DNA of 64,000 nt, from contig NZ_QUNI01000005.1 of the NCBI RefSeq assembly GCF_003385115.1, forward strand, positions 4,446 through 68,445, written 5' to 3'. Numbering within the stretch: position 1 is the first letter of the stretch; each line of letters opens with the position of its first letter. This stretch comes from Flavobacterium aquicola (GTDB taxonomy: Bacteria; Bacteroidota; Bacteroidia; Flavobacteriales; Flavobacteriaceae). Made by a program: the position numbers and the translations under genes. Positions 1-9,749 of this stretch are shown here, one piece after another. A model generated the notes under the pieces. That model saw only the letters and a program-made list of their open reading frames with translations, made no database searches and was not told the origin of the DNA.

Positions 1-3000
1 CAGCACAATGTCATAAGTGCCTGCTTTTAAACCTGTAGTCAAAGCAGTTGTTGAAACCGGTAATCCGCCTTTGGTTACGCTGTATGTATAAGGTGCTTTG
101 CCTGAAGTCGCAGTAATGCTGATGCTTCCTGTAGAATCACCTTTACATTTTACATCAACTTTTGTAGTAGTCAATGTCAAAACTGTAGCCTTGGTGCTCA
201 CAATTATATCTGTCGAAAATGCCTGACACGCTGGTGTAGCTGAATCAGTTACCCTAAATCTATAAGTACCGGCAACTGAAGTCACATAAGGGTTTGATGA
301 TGTCCCATATGAACCGCCATTGAAAGAAACTGCATACGTATAAGCACCAGTTCCTCCACCTGCAGATAAATTAATAGTCGTATTTGGTGTACATGTCACG
401 TCTACAGCTGGTGTAGCGATTAGCGCCAATTGAGGAGCCACCACATAAGGTGTAGAAGCCACACAGCCAAAACCATCTTTTAAATATAAAGTATAACTGC
501 CCGGCGTCAAACTAAAAGTTGGACTGCTTACATAATTAGTACCATCTTTACTGTATGTTTTAGTCCCTGTTCCTGTTCCTGTAATAGTCACCGAAACTGC
601 TGTTCCTGTATAACATTGTGACGCTGGTGTAACAATTGTCGGTATATTTTCTGAACCAATGGTAACCGTTTTTTTCACGAAACAGCCATTATTGTCTTTT
701 ACATAAACATCAATACTGCTTGTCAAAACAGCAGTATCAACTGTTGCGGAAGTACCGTATGCAGTACTTGGAACCGTTGACGGGCTTGCAGCATAAGCAT
801 AAGTATATCCTGGTGAACCTCCTGTTATACCAGTAAATGTTAAAGTCGAAACTGTTGTTTTACAATTAATTTTAGTTCCTGAAACTGTATAATTAATAAC
901 TGTCGCCGCACCTACTGTTACTGGATTTGAACTACTGCTGCATCCTGTTGTCAGGTCGGTAACTGTTAAAGTATAAGTATTAGCCCCTAAACCAGTAACT
1001 GTTACTGTATTTCCCGATTTAGAAATTTGAGATACAGGAACAGTCGGGCTTATTGTGTAGCTGTAATTACCTGCACCGCTTGCTCCTGTTACTGTAAATG
1101 TGGCCGTTCCATCATTGGCACCAAAACATTTTTCATTCGTTTTTCCTCCAGCAACTGTTATTGCTGCTGCTGCATTTATTTTTTTAGTTGCCTGTTTAGT
1201 ACAGCCATTGGCGTCCTTAACCTCAAAAACATAATCCCCAGGCAGCAGTCCTGTAAATGTTCCGCTTGATGCACCGATTGTATTTATGGTAGGTCCTGAA
1301 ACGATAGTGTAACTAAATGGTGAAACTCCACCAACAGAAGTCAAAGTAATACTTGTTGTTGTAGCCAGACAGGTAATAGTAGCTGGTGTTGAGAAATTAA
1401 TTCCCGTTGGAGGATTTAATTTTTTAACGGTAATATTTTGAGAAACCGTTGTACAGCCATTGGCGTCTCTTACCTGATAAGCGATAACCTGATCTGAAGT
1501 GCCATTGTCATTTACAACATAAAAATTATCTGGTCCAAATGCTCCGCCATTAAAACTATACTCATAAGCTCCAGTTCCTCCTGCAGCCGTAACCGTAACC
1601 GTAGCTGTAGTGCTGCACGTAGTAGTAGCTGGTGCAGCTGCCGAAGCTGATAATCCAACCGCTGGCTCTAGAATAGTAACCGGTGTAGATGCCGAAGTAC
1701 AGCCCAATGCATCAGTTATCACAATGTCATAAGTGCCTGCTTTTAAACCTGTAGTCAAAGCAGTTGTTGAAACCGGTAATCCGCCTTTGGTTACGCTGTA
1801 TGTATAAGGTGCTTTACCTGAAGTCGCAGTAATGCTGATGCTTCCTGTTGCATCATCTTTACATTTTACATCAACTTTTGTAGTAGTCAATGTCAAAACT
1901 GTAGCCTTGGTGCTCACAATTATATCTGTCGAAAATGCCTGACACGCTGGTGTAGCTGAATCAGTTACCCTAAATCTATAAGTACCGGCAACTGAAGTCA
2001 CATAAGGATTTGATGATGTCCCATATGAACCGCCATTGAAAGAAACTGCATACGTATAAGCACCAGTTCCTCCACCTGCAGATAAATTAATAGTCGTATT
2101 TGGTGTACATGTCACGTCTACAGCTGGTGTAGCGATTAGCGTCAATTGAGGGTAAACTGTAACAGCTGCTGCTGAAGCAGTACACTGATTACCATCTTTT
2201 ACCCAAACGGTATAATTACCAGGAGCTACTGTAAAAGTATTTCCAGGCTGGAAAGTACCAGTTTCGCCATTGATCCCGTAAGTCAGTGTTCCTGTTCCTC
2301 CTGTACCAGTAGCGGTAATAGTGAAATTGCTTCCTGATGCTGTACATTGGTTGCTCACAACCGCAGTCACAGATGGTATAGCATCTTTGATAATAGTTAC
2401 AGTTCTTTTTGCAGTACAGTCATTAGCATCTTTAACATATACATCCCAAACTAAATCAGCTCCTGAGTTAGTATCTACAATTAAAACTGCACCAGTCACA
2501 TAAGCTGATGTTGGAACAGTAGAAGGGCTTTTTGCATAAGCATAACTATAATTAGTTGTTCCTCCTGTTACAGCAACTGTAATTTTTGATTCGTCATTCT
2601 TACAATTTACATTCGTTCCTGCAGCACTTGTGATACTTAATGCAACGGCCGGCTGGGTAAGATTTACAGTATAAGTAGCAGGACAAGAAGTTTTTCTGTC
2701 TGTTACTGTAATAGTATAAGCTCCTGCTGGCTGAGAAGCAGTAACATTAATAGTGGTAATTGTTTCGCTTACGTTATTTGCACTTTGAATAATTACATTG
2801 GATGCATTTTTAATCACATAATCATATCCTCTGTCTTTTACACCAGTAACTGTAAACTGAATTGAACCTTTGTCTCCAAAACATTTAATCGGGGTAAGTA
2901 CACTGCCTCCGGCAGCAATATCTGGTAAACTTTTTACATTATAATCTAAATCGAAACTACAGCCGTTTTTATCAGTAGCTCTGAAAACATAATCCCCTGG

Positions 3001-6000
3001 TTTAAGATTTTTAAATTCTCCATCAGAAACTACAGCAGAGCTATAACCAGCAGGTCCTGAAACTATTTGATAACGGATAGGTGACAATCCTCCAATAGCC
3101 TGAAACTTAACGTGTGCTTCGTAAGCTGGACATTCCAGACCTGTCTCGAACATTACATTAATACCAGTAATAAGTGTTTTAGGCGCAATCACTGTCGATA
3201 ATGGACCAAATTGACAGCCGTTTTTATCCTTGATATAAGCAGTTACAGTTTGTGCAGTAGTTGTAGAAAAAGTGTTGTCAGGTCCAAAACTAGAAGTCCC
3301 GTTAAAACTGTATTCATAAGGTCCTACACCACCAGAGCCATTCACGGTAACTACAGCCGGAACCGTACCAGTACCGCTACAGCCTAATTCTGTTGCACCA
3401 ATAGTTCCTCCAACAACAGCTGGATTTACAATTGTTACATCAGTCACTGCTGATTCGCAGCCTTTGCTGTCAATAACCTTAATATTATAAAGACCAGCAG
3501 CTAAACCTGTAAATTGATTTGTAGTTTGAGTAGTATATGTTGCTGCAGTGTTTAATTTAATTGCATACGTATAAACAGCGGTAAAACCATTAGCAGCAGT
3601 TACTGTAATAGTACCGTCGTTTTTATTATTACAGGTAATATCTGTTTTATCTGCCGTTAATGTTGGCGTTGTTTTTGCAGAAACCACAATGGGAGTACTC
3701 ACTGCAGGACAGCTTTTACTATCTTTAACTGTAAACACATAAGATCCTGCAAGTGCCGTTGTATATGGAAAAGAAGCTACAGCGGCAGGAGTGGCTCCAT
3801 TACGTGAAACTGTATAAGTATAAGGAGTACCATAGCCTCCTGTTATTACAGGATTTCCAATAGAAGCATTAACCAAACAGGTTAAATCCTGAATCAGAGA
3901 AAGATTCAATGTTAACTGTGGCTCTATTTTAATGTTGTTAATAGTAAAAGTACAATTATTGCTATCAGTTACAACAATAGTATGTGTGCCCACTCCTACC
4001 GTGTTAAAAGTATTGCCAGTTTGTGAAGCGCCACCATTTAAGCTGTAGCTGAATGGATTTAATCCTCCTGAAACTGTAACTACTAATTTGGCTTGATTGG
4101 TCGTGTCATAACACAAATCAGATGTTGCATCTATACTCGCAGTAAAACCAGAAGGATCTACAACATTTACAGGTGCTCCAATAGGACTAACACATGAATT
4201 AGAATCTCTTGCAAATACAGTATAATTACCAGCAGGCACATCTGTAAATTGAGCATTATTTTGAAATACTCTCACTACCGCACCGCCAGTAGTATTTCTT
4301 AATTCATACCAATACCCTGTCAAAGTTCCTCCACCGCCTACTGCTGTTATTGTTGCTTTTGTAGTACATGTTGGTTGTTTAGTTATAGAAGCTGTTACCG
4401 TCACAACAGCTGGTGCTTTGATTTCCTGTTTTAAAGTATATTGACAGGTACCTGTAGCATCACTACGAACAATAATCGTATGAGTACCAACTCCAAATCC
4501 TGGTATTGTTAAAGAAGCAAGTGTTGTTGTTTGAAAAGCAGCGCCGTTTACAGAATACTGATACCCTGAAGCACCAAAGTTTTCAGCAGCAAGAGTGATT
4601 GTTCCATTGTTTCCACCAAAACAGCTTACATTAGAAAACGTAGGTAAAGAAGCTTTAAATGCTTTACCTGCCTCAATTTTTACAGGAATTGAACTTTCAT
4701 TACCGCATGCTTTTGGGACCTGATAAACATGAATATCATCGATTGCTAAATCATTTCCGCTTTCCTCCTGCAAATTTGATAAAATCTGAAATTCTAAAGA
4801 AGTATTATTTCCTGGGTTTAATTTAAAGATTGTACCTCCAGCTAAATCTGTAGTCGAATGCCATTTTTCATCCCTTGGAATTTCAGGAAAATCTACAGGA
4901 GTTCCTACTACAGCTCCATTTTTCACTAACTGAACCGTTAACTGTGGTGAAGCCAAACCATTAGAACTTTTCAACAAATTAATCATGTATAAGGACACGT
5001 TAATTTCTTGATTCGGTAAAACGTCATTGATAGTCTTACTGTATAAAACTGCACCTTTTGGAATAAGTTTACCAATATTAACTGCTAAAAATCTTCCATC
5101 TGTAATTGTTGGTGTACTATTTAAAACTGCTGTATGGTCTTTAGGCAAAATCCATCTAAAATCTGGATCATGATCAGGTAATAATGCTTTTGTAACAACA
5201 TAATCTCCATCGTTCAGCAGCCATGGATTCCAATCTTCTGGAGTACGTCTGCAATCAGCAAAAGCAAGTGTATTACCATCCTGTTTTTCCCAGCAGTATG
5301 CAGTATTAATCCCTGGTGATTTGGTATCATTTCCTCTTCCAAAATCCTCCTGTAGTAAATTACTAAAGCTGGATACTGTTTTAACATTATATTTTACAAT
5401 AATCGTGTGATCTCCAGAAGGAACATTATTAAAGATATTGCTGGTGATAGGCGTATTTGCTACTGGCGGATTAGTTCCCGTTTTTAAATAATACTCATAA
5501 GTATAAGTAGTACCTCCAGTTGATGTTGGATTACTTACTATTACTGTTGCAGTAGCGGTCCCATCACAATTATAAACTGTATTTATGTTATCATCAATAT
5601 CTGGATCGGCTGGTTTTGGATCAAGAGTAACTGTATAAGGAATTTTAAATATACAGCCTAGAGCATCTTTAACAGCTAAATTATAAGTTCCAGCTTTTAC
5701 ATATTTTTGAGTGACATTTTCCCATAAATTACCACCATCAAAACTATACTGGTATGGAACTGTTCCTCCCTCAACATTAGTTATACGCAAAAGCCCCGTA
5801 GGCTCCCCTCCTTGTAAAGGTCCACAGCCTGCCAATTCACCAACACCTGCTGAAGCGGTAACTCCCGAAGTAGGACCATTAATCGTAACATTTTTAACTG
5901 GATCTAAAGGGCATATAACTGTTTCAGTACCTGGCCAGTTATTAATTGGATACGTGACACTAAAACGAACCAAAACTTTATACTGTCCTGCATATAGATT

Positions 6001-9000
6001 TGCAAATTCAATGCCAGTAGCACTGCCTTCAACATAAGTCGCTCCATTATTTATACTGTACTCCACTTTATAGCCCGCACTGCTGCCATTAAGGTCAATA
6101 TTGATTTTAGCCTTCTCATCGTAACAGTTCGTGTTAGTATTTGTTACAGTATAAGTTGGTTTAGGCAATAAATCAACTTGCTGAGTTATCGTTTTTTCGC
6201 AATTATTTAATCCTACTACTCTGATTGTATATAAGCCAGAAGCTGTAACTTCAATTTCATTAGAGGTCTGAAAAGTTGAAGAACCATTTACGAAATAATA
6301 AAAAGTATTGCCATAATTTCTATCTTGCTGCGTCTCAATTTTAATAATTCCCTTATTACAAGCTGTTAAAGGAACTTTTATAGAAGGAGTTGCTTTTATT
6401 TCTCCTGCGGGATCGTTTATCGCAACATCATAATTAGTATAAGTACAACCGTCAGCTGTAGTAACTGTATATTTATATCTTCCTGATTCTAAACCTGTAA
6501 AAGTATAATCTGCGTTAGCTGTGTTCTGAAGTCTATCAACTGACACACCATTTTTAAAAATCTCGTAAGTATATGGTCCTCGCACATCATTTGCAGCTAC
6601 CTTAATCTTCCCCTTATCATTAAAACATACCGGATGAGTTACAAACTGATCTACAGTAAAGTTTCTTTGTCTGATTACAATGTCTTTTATTTCAAAAACA
6701 CATGGGTTTGTGCTTACTCCTTTTTGTTTAATAAAAACAGTATAAGACCCTCCTGCATTTATAGTAAAACTATTGCTGTTTTGATATGGCACAGATGGAG
6801 TATTACCGTTTGCACTGCTAATACTATATTCATAATCTGCAATCGGAATACCGCCTACTGTAATATTTCCTTTTGTATTACAGATTATATCCGAATGCGT
6901 TTCAGTTGCCTTCAGCGTATTTTGATATACATTAAAGTAAAAACGGTTGAAACAGTTTCCGGGATAATTTAATGTGAGTCTATATTCTCCAGAACTATCA
7001 CCAGTAAGAGTATATGTGGAGCCCTCGCCCATTTTTTCCCAATTGCAGCTAGTATCTTCGTTAGCACAATTCGGATCAGTTACTGCGGAACATTTTGGAT
7101 CTGTTTTACTTAATCGTTCCCAAACAATGGTAGCTCCATCAGATATATTGGCAGTAAGTAATCGGGTTGCATCTGCGCCGCACAAAAAGAAATAGGGCAA
7201 TTGTTTTCCAGCACCACCACTTATACAGGTAACAATTTTATCTGGAACATTTGGAAGCGAAAGTAAAGGATTAGTAGTAGTTGTACCAGCACGGGCAACT
7301 GTTACTACTTCAGTTATAGACAAACACGGTGCTACAGCAGTATTGTAAACATAATATTTGCCAGGATTCGTTACTGAAAGAGTTTGCTCAATACCAAGTA
7401 TTGTTCCAGTCGTTACACCAAATTTATCAAATGCTGCCGTAGACCATTTATAAGAAGAGTATCCGTTGGAAGCCTTAATGATCACACTATTCCCACACAG
7501 TACTTCACTCTTAGTAAATTCACAGTTATCAACTCCTACTAAAAAATTAGTAGCTTGTGGCACGCCTAAATTACAAGCTGTAAAGGAAGATAAACTAGGA
7601 TCATCTGTAATTTGAGCTTTATTATCTGTTCCTGTATAAGTAGCATAAGCAGAGTTCCTGATTATATTGGAACAAGCATCACTCAACTGATTACAGAAAT
7701 CAACTACTTTAACTTTTAATTCTATTAGATAACGAGGATCACTTACTTCAACATACTGCTTTGGAATGGTAAAAACAATTGTACGGGTTGCAGCATTATA
7801 AGTGTGAGTTACATTATACGTAACACCTCCAACAGTAATAGGCGCTGGCAACGAAGTAATATCATCTGGATATTTAAAGTTGATATTAATAGGCAGAACA
7901 TCTTTGATCGTAAAATTTTGCGCTGGGTCATTTCCTATATTTTGAAACCCAATCACATAATTTAACTGCTGACTTAAAGTAACATCTTTATCCCCCATAT
8001 TGACACGAGTGGGAGATGAATTATCAAAAACTTCTTTAGTAAGTACAATTTTAGGTTCAATAACATCAACTGCGAAAGCATTAAAATAAAAATAATATAC
8101 ATCTAAGGTACTTTCCAGCCTTATGCTTGCACTTGTATCACCATTTTTTATTACCGTATTTCCCCCATTTGGAATATTCAAAATTCCCGCATCAAACCCT
8201 AAGGTATTTGAACTTTTTGGTAAACGATCTGTAAAAAGCTCTGGAGTATTTGTAGCTGTTTTGATGTAAGATACTGAACTATTAAAAAAATTATTAGCGG
8301 GTCTGATAACAGTTCCTGCACTATTTGTAGCACTAATAGTTGTACCGTTAATTTTCAAAAGATCACCTGGAACACTATTGTCTCCCTCAATTGAACTAAA
8401 AGCATACTTGGCATGAACAGATCCGCTCGGAATCGTTTTAAAACCAGATACTGGAATTGTTAAATTATTATTTTGATCAATCGAAGCAAAACCATCAAAC
8501 GAAGTAATATATTTACTAGGCATTGTTGGATCCTCATAAACAACGAATAAAGACCAACCAGCCGACAATCCTTCAAAATTTGGTCTTGCTCCTGTTGCAG
8601 ATGAAACATTCCCAACTGTATATACCCCTTGTGGATTCGTTGGGATGTATGAAGTCACATTCGCATACGATAAGTACGGTGTTGAACCATTGGCATTAGC
8701 AGTAGTGGCAGAATATATTGAAGTCCCGGTTATATCTACGTATGACCCATTTGGCACTTTAAATTTAACTGCAGTGGTCGAAGCTGTTCCTTTTACAACA
8801 GCGCTCCAATATAAACCAGCATAGACCACCTTATAACAAGTAGTCGTTGAAGGAACTGTTAAAGTCGCACTGCTGGAATTTGTAGTTGAATTATCTCCAT
8901 CAATATCAACATTAACCATTGGATTAATATCTCTATTTTGAGTTCCTGTCGTAGTATAATCATTTGATACGTGTCTGCTCAAAATATTATTACCTATTAA

Positions 9001-9447
9001 AAGCATATCACCTTTAATAGTTTTGTCAAATCTCGTAGCAAATGGCTTTTGAATTTGACCAAAACTGTAATTACTATTTAATAAAAACAGAATAAATACA
9101 AAAGAAAAAACTCTAAAATTGGAAGCTAATAAAAAATTTCTACTAAATAAAACCCTTTTAACTGCAACAGTAAAGAGATTATCAATTGCATCAAACAATT
9201 TATTGAGGTTTGAAATAAATTTCTCTGATACAGTATTGCTGCTGCTAGATAACCAACCAACAATTTGAAATTGGAAAGTTCTTATAGGCAAAAGCTTCTT
9301 CTTTGAACAAAGTTCTATCACATTTACATTTCGCAGGTTCTTCCACTTTTTTAATAGTGAAACACACAAAAATGAAAAGTTTTGGAAGAAAACTTCTAAT
9401 AGGGATAATAGCCAATAACTAAATTTAGAAAAAGTAGGTTTTTTCAT
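1..9447 (-). CDS. sprB: SprB-like giant gliding adhesin, 5' part (3' end outside window)
   Basis: The frame is open from the ATG at 9447 to the left edge, at least 3149 codons, so the C-terminus is not seen. In F. johnsoniae SprB is the cell-surface adhesin propelled along the cell during gliding and exported by the type IX system. The mature N-terminus begins after a hydrophobic stretch at residues 105-125 that ends in YSFGQ. It carries the QKPFATRF and GDMLLIGNN segments that I recognise from SprB N-termini. A beta-sandwich region follows, then dozens of SprB-type repeats built on GGxxPYxYS, AGxYxxxVxDxxGC and cysteine-starting units. Two ~144-residue blocks 572 residues apart are almost identical. 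The ~104 residues before the signal segment contain no other Met, so I kept this start. It is the fifth gene in the operon order below SprD. Confidence 0.9.
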   Translation of the reverse strand, partial: MKKPTFSKFSYWLLSLLEVFFQNFSFLCVSLLKKWKNLRNVNVIELCSKKKLLPIRTFQFQIVGWLSSSSNTVSEKFISNLNKLFDAIDNLFTVAVKRVLFSRNFLLASNFRVFSFVFILFLLNSNYSFGQIQKPFATRFDKTIKGDMLLIGNNILSRHVSNDYTTTGTQNRDINPMVNVDIDGDNSTTNSSSATLTVPSTTTCYKVVYAGLYWSAVVKGTASTTAVKFKVPNGSYVDITGTSIYSATTANANGSTPYLSYANVTSYIPTNPQGVYTVGNVSSATGARPNFEGLSAGWSLFVVYEDPTMPSKYITSFDGFASIDQNNNLTIPVSGFKTIPSGSVHAKYAFSSIEGDNSVPGDLLKINGTTISATNSAGTVIRPANNFFNSSVSYIKTATNTPELFTDRLPKSSNTLGFDAGILNIPNGGNTVIKNGDTSASIRLESTLDVYYFYFNAFAVDVIEPKIVLTKEVFDNSSPTRVNMGDKDVTLSQQLNYVIGFQNIGNDPAQNFTIKDVLPININFKYPDDITSLPAPITVGGVTYNVTHTYNAATRTIVFTIPKQYVEVSDPRYLIELKVKVVDFCNQLSDACSNIIRNSAYATYTGTDNKAQITDDPSLSSFTACNLGVPQATNFLVGVDNCEFTKSEVLCGNSVIIKASNGYSSYKWSTAAFDKFGVTTGTILGIEQTLSVTNPGKYYVYNTAVAPCLSITEVVTVARAGTTTTNPLLSLPNVPDKIVTCISGGAGKQLPYFFLCGADATRLLTANISDGATIVWERLSKTDPKCSAVTDPNCANEDTSCNWEKMGEGSTYTLTGDSSGEYRLTLNYPGNCFNRFYFNVYQNTLKATETHSDIICNTKGNITVGGIPIADYEYSISSANGNTPSVPYQNSNSFTINAGGSYTVFIKQKGVSTNPCVFEIKDIVIRQRNFTVDQFVTHPVCFNDKGKIKVAANDVRGPYTYEIFKNGVSVDRLQNTANADYTFTGLESGRYKYTVTTADGCTYTNYDVAINDPAGEIKATPSIKVPLTACNKGIIKIETQQDRNYGNTFYYFVNGSSTFQTSNEIEVTASGLYTIRVVGLNNCEKTITQQVDLLPKPTYTVTNTNTNCYDEKAKINIDLNGSSAGYKVEYSINNGATYVEGSATGIEFANLYAGQYKVLVRFSVTYPINNWPGTETVICPLDPVKNVTINGPTSGVTASAGVGELAGCGPLQGGEPTGLLRITNVEGGTVPYQYSFDGGNLWENVTQKYVKAGTYNLAVKDALGCIFKIPYTVTLDPKPADPDIDDNINTVYNCDGTATATVIVSNPTSTGGTTYTYEYYLKTGTNPPVANTPITSNIFNNVPSGDHTIIVKYNVKTVSSFSNLLQEDFGRGNDTKSPGINTAYCWEKQDGNTLAFADCRRTPEDWNPWLLNDGDYVVTKALLPDHDPDFRWILPKDHTAVLNSTPTITDGRFLAVNIGKLIPKGAVLYSKTINDVLPNQEINVSLYMINLLKSSNGLASPQLTVQLVKNGAVVGTPVDFPEIPRDEKWHSTTDLAGGTIFKLNPGNNTSLEFQILSNLQEESGNDLAIDDIHVYQVPKACGNESSIPVKIEAGKAFKASLPTFSNVSCFGGNNGTITLAAENFGASGYQYSVNGAAFQTTTLASLTIPGFGVGTHTIIVRSDATGTCQYTLKQEIKAPAVVTVTASITKQPTCTTKATITAVGGGGTLTGYWYELRNTTGGAVVRVFQNNAQFTDVPAGNYTVFARDSNSCVSPIGAPVNVVDPSGFTASIDATSDLCYDTTNQAKLVVTVSGGLNPFSYSLNGGASQTGNTFNTVGVGTHTIVVTDSNNCTFTINNIKIEPQLTLNLSLIQDLTCLVNASIGNPVITGGYGTPYTYTVSRNGATPAAVASFPYTTALAGSYVFTVKDSKSCPAVSTPIVVSAKTTPTLTADKTDITCNNKNDGTITVTAANGFTAVYTYAIKLNTAATYTTQTTNQFTGLAAGLYNIKVIDSKGCESAVTDVTIVNPAVVGGTIGATELGCSGTGTVPAVVTVNGSGGVGPYEYSFNGTSSFGPDNTFSTTTAQTVTAYIKDKNGCQFGPLSTVIAPKTLITGINVMFETGLECPAYEAHVKFQAIGGLSPIRYQIVSGPAGYSSAVVSDGEFKNLKPGDYVFRATDKNGCSFDLDYNVKSLPDIAAGGSVLTPIKCFGDKGSIQFTVTGVKDRGYDYVIKNASNVIIQSANNVSETITTINVTASQPAGAYTITVTDRKTSCPATYTVNLTQPAVALSITSAAGTNVNCKNDESKITVAVTGGTTNYSYAYAKSPSTVPTSAYVTGAVLIVDTNSGADLVWDVYVKDANDCTAKRTVTIIKDAIPSVTAVVSNQCTASGSNFTITATGTGGTGTLTYGINGETGTFQPGNTFTVAPGNYTVWVKDGNQCTASAAAVTVYPQLTLIATPAVDVTCTPNTTINLSAGGGTGAYTYAVSFNGGSYGTSSNPYVTSVAGTYRFRVTDSATPACQAFSTDIIVSTKATVLTLTTTKVDVKCKDDATGSISITATSGKAPYTYSVTKGGLPVSTTALTTGLKAGTYDIVITDALGCTSASTPVTILEPAVGLSASAAAPATTTCSTTATVTVTAAGGTGAYEYSFNGGAFGPDNFYVVNDNGTSDQVIAYQVRDANGCTTVSQNITVKKLNPPTGINFSTPATITCLATTTSITLTSVGGVSPFSYTIVSGPTINTIGASSGTFTGLLPGDYVFEVKDANGCTKQATKKINAAAAITVAGGKTNEKCFGANDGTATFTVTGASGAGNYSYTISPTVPVSQISKSGNTVTVTGLGANTYTLTVTDLTTGCSSSSNPVTVGAATVINYTVSGTKINCKTTVSTLTFTGITGGSPGYTYAYAASPSTVPSTAYGTSATVDTAVLTSSIDVYVKDNNGCFVKKTVTIGSENIPTIVTPASQCYTGTAVSVTITGTGTGTKTYSKDGTNYVSSPTFSLTPGSYTLYLKDGFGCVASTPYVVAPQLALIATPAVDVTCTPNTTINLSAGGGTGAYTYAVSFNGGSYGTSSNPYVTSVAGTYRFRVTDSATPACQAFSTDIIVSTKATVLTLTTTKVDVKCKGDSTGSISITATSGKAPYTYSVTKGGLPVSTTALTTGLKAGTYDIVL
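4..435. repeat. Long direct repeat inside sprB, copy 1
   Basis: About 432 bases match 1720-2151 with only a handful of substitutions, at an offset of exactly 1716 bases (572 codons). The repeat keeps the reading frame and encodes several SprB units. Such near-identity suggests recent duplication or gene conversion. Confidence 0.9.
1720..2151. repeat. Long direct repeat inside sprB, copy 2
   Basis: Second copy of the block at 4-435. The two diverge sharply on the right side (after 435 and 2151), which marks the limit of the duplicated block there. The left limit lies at or beyond the window edge. Confidence 0.9.
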
Positions 9448-9749
9448 GTATTCATATATTTAATTCTATTCGCTATTAATATATTCATTGTGAGGCTGTG
9501 AATAAATTAAAAACGAATAGAATATTTTAATAATGTTGTTTTTTAACTCAATTTTTATAAAAATCCTTTAAAAAAGTGATTTTCTGTAATGAAAATTTGA
9601 ATTAACGTCAGTTAAAATTGTTTCATTAACAATTATTTTTTATGATTTATATTACAAATAGTGTCTTAAAAAAATCTAAATTAAACATTTTAAAACAATA
9701 TCAAATAGAAATACTAATTATTTTAATTTAATTAAAAATGAACCCCGAA
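9448..9749. other. Intergenic region between sprD and sprB
   Basis: These 302 bases are very AT-rich and contain no credible gene. A 7-bp stem (9616-9622 with 9628-9634, 5-base loop) is followed on the minus strand by a short T run and could slow transcription from sprD into sprB. I found no clear TAnnTTTG promoter box for sprB, so read-through from upstream is the likelier source of its transcript. Confidence 0.5.
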
